From assembly GCA_001689515.1 (NCBI GenBank), contig LUJR01000009.1:1-64000 (forward strand): a DNA stretch of 64,000 nucleotides. Reading direction: 5' to 3'. Source of the DNA: Bacteroidales bacterium M7. GTDB taxonomy: Bacteria > Bacteroidota > Bacteroidia > Bacteroidales > Muribaculaceae. The notes under the pieces are model-generated. The model ran no database searches and had not been told where the DNA came from. It was given only the letters and a program-made list of their open reading frames with translations. Each line of letters starts with the position of its first letter. The stretch's first letter is position 1. This document shows, one piece after another, positions 1-6,052 of this stretch. A program made the position numbers and the translations under genes.

Positions 1-111
1 ACCTCCTTTCCAAACCGGAAAGTAAACTAAATGCTTTAGAAAGAGCAACTTATGCGAGGAATCCGGTCATTTTGACGTCATTGGTCTCTGGGTTTCCTCT
101 GATGCAAAGGT
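1..111 (-). promoter_or_regulatory. Promoter and leader of a leftward gene that starts outside the window
   Basis: On the minus strand a Bacteroidota-type -7 box (TACCTTTG, 104-111) is followed by about 100 bases of leader that ends in the purine-rich string AAAGGAGGT at bases 9 to 1. That string looks like a strong ribosome binding site, so the start codon should lie just beyond the left edge. No convincing -33 TTTG is visible and the gene itself cannot be seen. Confidence 0.35.
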
Positions 112-407
112 AATAACAATCAGCGACATACGCAATAGCTAACCCCCTAAAAATCTGACAAAATCCCAAAATCCGGAGCGGCGATTAGAGGGCGTCCGAG
201 GTACGCATTCGTATCTTTTTTCAACTTAAATCCGGACTATCAACCAATTGCTCCTTTCTGCGGAAATCCCACCTGTCGGCAAATTGTCAGGCTCAACCTA
301 TCATAAAATAAGTATTTTCCATGATTTTCTAAATTATATGTAGTGTTGAAAGATGACCGAAATAGAATTTAAGGCTTGATATCCATTGGCAATTATGACA
401 ATAGACC

Positions 408-485
408 CCAACTGGTATAAATTACGTCAAAACAAATTATTTTATACCCTAAATGATATAAGTTGGGAAATTTATTGTATCTTTG
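408..485 (+). promoter_or_regulatory. Promoter with nested inverted repeats, likely hip operon operator
   Basis: A -7 box TATCTTTG (478-485) lies 24 bases before the hipB ATG. Upstream are two nested inverted repeats: CCAACT (408-413) with AGTTGG (461-466), and GGTATAAA (414-421) with TTTATACC (441-448). HipB-type antitoxins are known to repress their own operons by binding paired palindromic operators, so autoregulation by the downstream XRE protein is the natural reading. The -33 element is weak. The repeats are seen directly; the role is inferred. Confidence 0.5.
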
Positions 486-508
486 TAGCCGAAAGAGTAT
501 AATTGACG

Positions 509-718
509 ATGAACAATATCTCAGCAACAGTAAAGGCGCTTCGCAAGAAGTATAATCTGACGCAGGAAGACCTTGCGCTTAAATCCGGCGTAGGCCTCCG
601 CTTCGTGCGCGACCTCGAACAGGGCAAAGCCACCCTGCGCCTCGACAAGGTCAACCAACTCCTCGACCTCTTCAACTACGAAATGTCCCCAACCCCCAAA
701 ACTAGACATGAATCATGA
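509..718 (+). CDS. hipB: HipB-like XRE antitoxin/repressor of a HipBST-type operon
   Basis: A 69-residue protein that is almost entirely one helix-turn-helix domain: the recognition region NLTQEDLALKSGVGLRFVRDLEQGK is typical of XRE/HipB antitoxins. A TTG codon six bases upstream is also in frame, but the ATG at 509 gives the usual MNNISATVK start. The stop overlaps the start of the next gene (ATGA at 715-718), so translation is coupled. In HipBST modules the HTH protein is the DNA-binding repressor and the next gene, HipS, is the antitoxin. Its base composition is richer in GC than the two genes behind it, which hints at a mosaic origin. The role is inferred from family and gene order. Confidence 0.85.
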   Translation: MNNISATVKALRKKYNLTQEDLALKSGVGLRFVRDLEQGKATLRLDKVNQLLDLFNYEMSPTPKTRHES

Positions 719-1047
719 GACAGGCTCAAATATACTATAAGAATCATCTGGCAGGAATACTCACTGAGGGTGAAGATGGTTATGAGTTCAGGTATTTGCC
801 AGATTATCTCGGTTTGGATGGTGCCCGGCCAGTCAGCCTGACTCTACCGTTACAAGAGAAACCATTTCTGAGCAATGTGTTGTTCCCGTTTTTCGACGGC
901 CTGATTCCTGAAGGCTGGCTATTGGATGTGGCGATGAGAAATACCGACATCAGCATTCTCGACAGAATGTCCCTGTTGATGCTCTGTTGCAAAGATTGCA
1001 TCGGAGCAGTGAGTGTTGTTCCAATAAATGCCGATGACCATGTGTAA
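715..1047 (+). CDS. hipS: HipS-like protein: stand-alone HipA N-terminal domain
   Basis: At 110 residues this matches only the N-terminal subdomain of HipA (the 'couple HipA' domain). The sequence FPFFDGLIPEGWLLD is the hallmark loop of that domain. In classical HipA this segment is fused to the kinase; in the HipBST system first described in enteropathogenic E. coli it is a separate antitoxin, HipS, which inhibits the HipT kinase. Here it also stands alone between hipB and the kinase gene, overlapping both by a few bases, so the tripartite HipBST arrangement is clear. A role as the direct inhibitor of the kinase is inferred from that parallel. Confidence 0.8.
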   Translation: MRQAQIYYKNHLAGILTEGEDGYEFRYLPDYLGLDGARPVSLTLPLQEKPFLSNVLFPFFDGLIPEGWLLDVAMRNTDISILDRMSLLMLCCKDCIGAVSVVPINADDHV

Positions 1048-1972
1048 GTGTCTGTATTGTTATAAGCCATTAGCCGACGGAGAGAAAGATTTTCATCCCG
1101 CATGTGCCCGCAAGTTTTTCGGTGAGCCCCAAGCCCCCGTATTGGATTACACCACAGAACAGCTTGATGAGCTTGCCGCTAAGGTAATTCAAGACCAAAC
1201 ATCGCTGACAGGCGTTCAACCTAAATTGTCATTACATCTTCAGAAACATCAAGGCTGTTCGCGGCTCACGATTGTGGGTTTGTGGGGCGGATATATCTGC
1301 AAACCACAGACTTCGCAATACCCACAGATGCCGGAGGTGGAAGATCTGACCATGCACTTGGCTGAGGCAGCTAAAATCGAAGTGGTTCCGCATACCCTTA
1401 TGCGTATGGCAGATGACAGCCTTTGCTATCTTACCCGGCGCATCGACCGTGTAGGCGAAGAGAAAATCGCTATGGAGGACATGTGCCAGCTGACTGAGAG
1501 AATGACCGAAAACAAGTATATGAGCAGTTATGAAAGGGTTGGCAAAACGATTGCATCATTTTCGACAACCCCGAAGATGGATGTCGTCAACTTCTTTGAA
1601 CTGGTGCTATTTTGTTGGCTCACCGGCAACAACGACATGCATCTCAAGAACTTCTCGCTGTATGAGCCACACGACAGCGAGATTCGACTGACTCCGGCCT
1701 ATGACCTGCTTAATGCGGCGATAATCAATCCCAAGGATGATGAAGAGCTGGCTCTGACTCTGAATGGTCGTAAAAAACATATAAATCGGAATGACTTTAT
1801 CAAAGCAGCCGGTACACTTGGCATAGACTCTAATGTCGTTGAACGGTTGTTCGCTAAATATCAACGGTTAAAACCGAAATTTGAAACTATAATCGATGTC
1901 TCATTTCTCGGTCAAGAGTTAAAGGATTCTTATAAGACACTTTTGGATAATCGTCTGAAACGGTTGAAGTAA
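1040..1972 (+). CDS. hipT: HipT-like Ser/Thr kinase toxin (HipA C-terminal kinase)
   Basis: A 310-residue HipA-family kinase without the N-terminal HipA subdomain. Visible parts are: a small Cys/His cluster at the start (C4, C7, H19, C22); the phosphate-binding loop region SLTGVQPKLSL (about 55-65); the catalytic loop NNDMHLKNFSL (about 197-207); and the metal-binding YDLL (about 221-224). HipA and HipT phosphorylate aminoacyl-tRNA synthetases (GltX and TrpS in E. coli), which stops translation and gives dormancy or phage defence; the target here is unknown. ATG codons at 1028, 1034 and 1040 are all in frame. I prefer 1040 because it overlaps the hipS stop and gives the usual MCKCLYC start. 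All core kinase residues appear intact. Confidence 0.82.
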   Translation: MCKCLYCYKPLADGEKDFHPACARKFFGEPQAPVLDYTTEQLDELAAKVIQDQTSLTGVQPKLSLHLQKHQGCSRLTIVGLWGGYICKPQTSQYPQMPEVEDLTMHLAEAAKIEVVPHTLMRMADDSLCYLTRRIDRVGEEKIAMEDMCQLTERMTENKYMSSYERVGKTIASFSTTPKMDVVNFFELVLFCWLTGNNDMHLKNFSLYEPHDSEIRLTPAYDLLNAAIINPKDDEELALTLNGRKKHINRNDFIKAAGTLGIDSNVVERLFAKYQRLKPKFETIIDVSFLGQELKDSYKTLLDNRLKRLK

Positions 1973-1976
1973 AACT

Positions 1977-3080
1977 ATGGCAAAGAACACCTTCGGCACC
2001 AAGCTGCCGAGAAAACTTGAGCAGAAGATGAAGATTGTGGGCGAGCAGATCCGGCTGGCCCGCTTGCGCCGCAATCTTACAATGGAACAGATAGCCGAAC
2101 GTGCTACCTGCTCCGTCCTCACTCTCGCACGTATCGAAAAGGGTGCGCCGACTGTTTCAATCGGCATCTATCTGCGTGTGCTCTACGCCCTCCAGCTCGA
2201 CGACGACATTCTGCTCCTCGCCCAGGAGGACAAGCTCGGCCGCGCCCTCCAGGATCTGCAGCTCAAAGAACGGCACCGCGCATCCACAACGTGCCATTCC
2301 GCGCCGAGGCCAAAACCTTTGAAAATCCAATACGCCTCCGACCTCCATCTGGAGTTTAAGGAGAATAGTCAGTATCTTAAAGAGAATCCCTTGCAAGTGG
2401 CTGGCGATGTGCTCGTCTTGGCCGGCGACATCGGTTATCTCGGTGACGACAATTATTCGAAGCATCCCTTCTGGAACTGGGCCTCACAGAACTTCCGGCA
2501 GGTAATCGTGGCCCTCGGCAACCATGAGTTCTATAAGGGGTATGATATCTCGACCATTCATGACGGCTTCGACCTCGAAATCCGACCGAATGTCCATGCA
2601 TATTACAATAAAGTCCTTAACATCGACGGCGTAGATATCATTGTCAGCACCCTTTGGGCGCGCATCCACCCCGCGGACGAATATCACACCGAGCGAAGCG
2701 TCTCCGACTTCTACCGTATCCGTTACAAAGACCACCGGTTCAACGCCGACAACTTTAACGCCGAGCACCATCGCTGCCTGAGCTTTATCCAGAAAGCGGT
2801 CGCCAAGAGCACCGCCCGAGCCAAAGTCGTCGTGACCCACCACGTCCCATCCTTTGCCCTCTCGTCAAAGGACTTCGAAGGCAGCCCCATCAACGGCGCT
2901 TTCACCGTCGAGCTCGGCAACTACATCGCCACCTCCGGCATCGACTACTGGATCTATGGCCACTCCCACCGCAACATCGCCGCCACCATCGGCACCACCC
3001 AATGCCTCTCCAACCAGCTCGGCTACGTCTCCCACTCCGAGCACACCACCTTCAACCCCGCCGCTGTGATCGAACTCTGA
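1977..3080 (+). CDS. XRE HTH domain fused to a calcineurin-like metallophosphoesterase
   Basis: This 367-residue protein has two parts. Residues about 17-95 form an XRE helix-turn-helix domain of the kind that normally partners HipA toxins as a free antitoxin in Bacteroidales. Residues about 115-367 form a complete metallophosphoesterase with DLHLEF (122-127), GDIG (150-153), GNHEFY (181-186), THH (287-289) and GHSH (328-331), all metal ligands present. The gene starts four bases after hipT ends, so it belongs to the hip operon. The junction (ERHRASTTCHSAPRPK) looks like the tail of an ordinary antitoxin running straight into the normal start of a phosphoesterase, suggesting fusion by loss of a stop codon. 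The substrate is unknown; these enzymes cut phosphomono- or diesters, including nucleotides and DNA. Confidence 0.8.
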   Translation: MAKNTFGTKLPRKLEQKMKIVGEQIRLARLRRNLTMEQIAERATCSVLTLARIEKGAPTVSIGIYLRVLYALQLDDDILLLAQEDKLGRALQDLQLKERHRASTTCHSAPRPKPLKIQYASDLHLEFKENSQYLKENPLQVAGDVLVLAGDIGYLGDDNYSKHPFWNWASQNFRQVIVALGNHEFYKGYDISTIHDGFDLEIRPNVHAYYNKVLNIDGVDIIVSTLWARIHPADEYHTERSVSDFYRIRYKDHRFNADNFNAEHHRCLSFIQKAVAKSTARAKVVVTHHVPSFALSSKDFEGSPINGAFTVELGNYIATSGIDYWIYGHSHRNIAATIGTTQCLSNQLGYVSHSEHTTFNPAAVIEL

Positions 3081-3123
3081 AGCCAAAGGATGGTCCAAAT
3101 TAGACCCTCCTTTACCATAGCGA

Positions 3124-3150
3124 AAGGGGTAACCAAAACGGCCACCCCTT
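3124..3150 (+). terminator. Hairpin after the hip operon
   Basis: AAGGGGT (3124-3130) and ACCCCTT (3144-3150) can pair across a 13-base loop, and a weak T-containing run follows. It lies 44 bases after the phosphoesterase stop and before the next promoter, so it is a plausible terminator for the hip operon, although there is no strong U-tract. Confidence 0.4.
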
Positions 3151-3244
3151 CTTGTTGGACTGAACTTGTACGGTAAAACCGATCAAGTTGACCGAACAAG
3201 ATGGAATGCCGTTATGAAACTAGATTTTGATTTTCCTGTAGAAT

Positions 3245-3289
3245 TTTGGCCATAATCCTTGGCAATGTCAGAGATTATGGCTAAATTTG
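3245..3289 (+). promoter_or_regulatory. Promoter overlapped by a palindromic operator of the defence operon
   Basis: TTTGGCCATAATC (3245-3257) and GATTATGGCTAAA (3273-3285) form an inverted repeat with one mismatch in 13 and a 15-base spacer. The right arm runs into the -7 box TAAATTTG (3282-3289), so a bound dimer would block transcription of the next gene. The first gene of the operon is a small XRE protein, the natural candidate for binding here. The repeat and -7 box are seen directly; binding is inferred. Confidence 0.6.
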
Positions 3290-3313
3290 CATAATAAATC
3301 AATTTATTGAGTT

Positions 3314-3556
3314 ATGGATATAATAAACACCCCCATTGAAATTGAACGCATTAATCGATTGAAAATAGTTCTTGCTGAAAAAAACCGGACTGGGAAATGG
3401 CTAGCAGAGCAAATCGGAAAGAACGAGGCAACTATATCAAGATGGTGCTCAAATAAGGTGCAACCTTCAGTTTCTCAACTTAATGAAATTGCAAATATTT
3501 TAGGCGTCGATATTCGAGATTTACTCAAATCGAGCAAACAAGAAATTAATGGCTAA
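3314..3556 (+). CDS. Small XRE regulator heading the methyltransferase/Z1/AIPR operon
   Basis: This 80-residue helix-turn-helix protein has its recognition helix in NEATISRWCSNKVQPS followed by LNEIANILGVDIRDLL, the classic XRE ending. It resembles the controller (C) proteins of restriction-modification systems, which delay expression of harmful genes until methylation has protected the host. It overlaps the methyltransferase gene by eight bases and lies directly behind a palindrome that covers the operon promoter. Autoregulation of the operon is therefore likely, though not shown. Unlike many controller genes it is inside the operon it would regulate. Confidence 0.85.
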   Translation: MDIINTPIEIERINRLKIVLAEKNRTGKWLAEQIGKNEATISRWCSNKVQPSVSQLNEIANILGVDIRDLLKSSKQEING

Positions 3557-4595
3557 GAAAAAAACAATTATAAAGGTATTTGAAGGATTCGCTGGATACG
3601 GTGGAGCATCATTCGCTATGAAGAGGCTTAATAAACAGCTTAATAATATGCGATTTGAGGTTGTTGGATATTCAGAAATAGATTCTTCTGCCATTGCCTT
3701 ATATAATGCTAATCATACACAAAAGGATGGGACAACCCCAATAAAAAATTGGGGTGACATCTCTAAAATCGATGAAAAAGATTCCTCTTTATCATTTGAT
3801 ATGTTTACAGGAGGATTCCCTTGTCAACCATTTTCTACTGTAGGTAATATGATGGGAGAAGACGATGATAAAGGAAGAGGTAGTCTATTCAGAGATATAA
3901 TCCGGATATGTGAAAAGGTAAAGCCCAAGTATATACTATTGGAAAATGTTGTGACGTTATGTCGTAGCAAAAAATTCAGTTCAACATATACTCAAATTTT
4001 ATCTGAATTAGACCGGATTGGCTTCCATGTAGAAGCCTTAACCTTAAATTCAAAAGACTATGGTACTCCTCAGAACCGCGAGCGACTTTGGTTATTTGGT
4101 ATTCGCAAGGATTTTATGAATAAGGTTCCAGATGAATTTGATGTTGTTCCTCCAAGTGTTGAGCTTAAGAATTTTATAGAAGACTATCTTGACGATAATC
4201 CTGACGAATCGTTATACAGAACCCAGCAGCAGATTGACCATATAAAAGAGAAATATGGATTGGCGCAAGATTTTTTTGATGTCGAGGAACGATTTTGCTA
4301 TGACTACTACAATCAAAAAATTAGACGGGATCGTATAAGCATGACAATAACACCGCCAAATCATAATGTAGTGCGTATAGTTGAACCCAGAGTCGATGGA
4401 AAAGATCGAGTAAGGAAGCCTTCTATTGATGAACATTTTAGACTAATGGGCTTCCAAATTGATGATAACAGAAGGGAAATCGTTTACCCCGAAGGTTTAA
4501 CTTACAATCAACTTGGCGCCCGTGCCGGTAATGGCTGGGAAATTAATGTAGTAACCGCATTATTAGGTCACATATTCAAAAGTCTGAAGTTATGA
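3549..4595 (+). CDS. DNA cytosine-5 methyltransferase of the defence operon
   Basis: This 348-residue protein contains the ordered motifs of the C5 methyltransferase family: motif I FEGFAGYGG (11-19, SAM binding), motif IV GGFPCQPFS with the catalytic Cys92, motif VI ENV (132-134), motif VIII QNRER (175-179) and a C-terminal motif X-like stretch near NQLGARAGNGWEINVV. Residues about 200-300 are the likely target-recognition region. It should methylate a specific site in host DNA so that the operon's nuclease can tell self from invader. Start and stop overlap both neighbours, giving tight translational coupling. The target sequence cannot be read from the protein. No Vsr-type repair gene is present. 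Confidence 0.93.
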   Translation: MAKKKTIIKVFEGFAGYGGASFAMKRLNKQLNNMRFEVVGYSEIDSSAIALYNANHTQKDGTTPIKNWGDISKIDEKDSSLSFDMFTGGFPCQPFSTVGNMMGEDDDKGRGSLFRDIIRICEKVKPKYILLENVVTLCRSKKFSSTYTQILSELDRIGFHVEALTLNSKDYGTPQNRERLWLFGIRKDFMNKVPDEFDVVPPSVELKNFIEDYLDDNPDESLYRTQQQIDHIKEKYGLAQDFFDVEERFCYDYYNQKIRRDRISMTITPPNHNVVRIVEPRVDGKDRVRKPSIDEHFRLMGFQIDDNRREIVYPEGLTYNQLGARAGNGWEINVVTALLGHIFKSLKL

Positions 4596-6052
4596 AGTAT
4601 GATGATTCAATCCAAACTCATGAGGCAATTCCAGAAGCAGCCTCTATGATAGAGACATTCAGGGCTATCGGTTATAGCCTTGAAACAGCTATTGCTGACA
4701 TCATTGATAATTCCATAACAGCAGGAGCGGATACTATCACAATTCAGCGTGTTTGGAATGGTGGAAATTCCTATATTGCTATTACAGACAATGGCAAAGG
4801 CATGACTAATGATGAATTGAAGTTCGCCATGCGTCCCGGTGCAAGAAATCCTTTGGAAGAAAGGGATGAAAATGACCTTGGCCGATTTGGTCTAGGACTC
4901 AAAACAGCGTCTTTTTCTCAATGCCGTAAACTGACAGTCATTAGTAAAAAAGAAGGCTATGTTTCTTATTGGACTTGGGATTTGGATTATGTCGCTGAAA
5001 CAAAGTCGTGGAAATTGATTAGGTGGATGCCCAAAGAATGCAATGGCTTGATAGATGCTTTGGAATCTGGCACAATTGTGATTTGGTCATCTTTGGATCG
5101 CATTGTTCCCCCAAATACAAGCAAGGAAAATGCTTCAATGCATGAAAAATTTTCAAATTTGCTGGATAAGGCCATGAGACACCTAAGTATGACATTCCAT
5201 CGTTTTATCGACGAAAAGTCTGTGTCGATAATATGGGGAAGTCACCCGATAGAACCATGGAACCCATTTTGTCCCTCAGAAACTAAAGGTATACCTTTTT
5301 CGTCGGATGAATTACCAGGAGGCGTAATGGTAAAAGGGTATGTACTCCCACATAAAGCTGCGTTTTCAACAGAAACTGCATATCATAGAGCTGCTGGGCC
5401 ATCTGGATGGAACACTCAGCAAGGTTTCTATGTATATCGCGGCAAACGATTACTTCTTGCCGGTGATTGGCTCGGAATGTTCAAAAAGGATGAACAGAAT
5501 AAACTCGCAAGGATAGCTATTGACCTTCCTAATAGCCAAGATATTGAATGGCAGATAGATATTAAAAAATCAAAGGCAAATCCGCCCGCTAACTGCCGTG
5601 AGCAACTTGAACAATATGCAAAAAAAGTTCGCTCAACAGCAGAAAACGTTTTCCGCCATCGAGGAAAGATCTTGAAACAACGTGCTGGCCAGGAATTTCA
5701 TCCTCTATGGCTCGAAAAAAATAAAGATGGGAACTGGTCTTACGTAATAAACCGTACACATCCTATAATCTCCCATTTTAAGGAGCATGCATGTGATTTC
5801 TCCGATAAGTCGTTAGAAACATTGCTTAAAATCATAGAGACGACTGTACCGACAAAAACGATTTATATCAATGAAGCTAAAGATGAAAAGCGTTCTGAAA
5901 ACGTAATCGTTGATGCGGCCGAAATAAAGACACCGATAACTATTTTATATAATAGTTTTCTTAGCAAGGGAAAATCTCCTAAACAAGCTAAAGCTCTATT
6001 GAAAACCATCGAACCATTTAACTTGTACGAGGACTTAATTGAACAATTATGA
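4592..6052 (+). CDS. MutL/MORC-like GHKL ATPase of the defence operon
   Basis: The N-terminal third carries the GHKL (gyrase, Hsp90, histidine kinase, MutL) ATP-binding site: N-box DIIDNS (about 36-41), G1 box DNGKGM (66-71) and G2 box LGRFGLGLKTAS (96-107). Such proteins dimerise when ATP is bound and act as DNA clamps or sensors. The rest of the 486 residues has no motif I can name with confidence. It is far from MutL mismatch-repair proteins in context, being locked between a methyltransferase gene and a Z1 gene with four-base overlaps on both sides. In Mza-type operons this is the 'MutL' component. Its role in sensing modified or invading DNA is inferred. Confidence 0.85.
   Translation: MKYDDSIQTHEAIPEAASMIETFRAIGYSLETAIADIIDNSITAGADTITIQRVWNGGNSYIAITDNGKGMTNDELKFAMRPGARNPLEERDENDLGRFGLGLKTASFSQCRKLTVISKKEGYVSYWTWDLDYVAETKSWKLIRWMPKECNGLIDALESGTIVIWSSLDRIVPPNTSKENASMHEKFSNLLDKAMRHLSMTFHRFIDEKSVSIIWGSHPIEPWNPFCPSETKGIPFSSDELPGGVMVKGYVLPHKAAFSTETAYHRAAGPSGWNTQQGFYVYRGKRLLLAGDWLGMFKKDEQNKLARIAIDLPNSQDIEWQIDIKKSKANPPANCREQLEQYAKKVRSTAENVFRHRGKILKQRAGQEFHPLWLEKNKDGNWSYVINRTHPIISHFKEHACDFSDKSLETLLKIIETTVPTKTIYINEAKDEKRSENVIVDAAEIKTPITILYNSFLSKGKSPKQAKALLKTIEPFNLYEDLIEQL

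Noticed and set aside
187..203. AGAGGGCG..GAGGTACG near the left edge resembles 24,006-24,020 near mnmE, possibly element ends
   Set aside because: The match is short and broken by a 3-base gap, and neither copy coincides with the last codons of mnmE. I regard it as too weak to call an attachment repeat.
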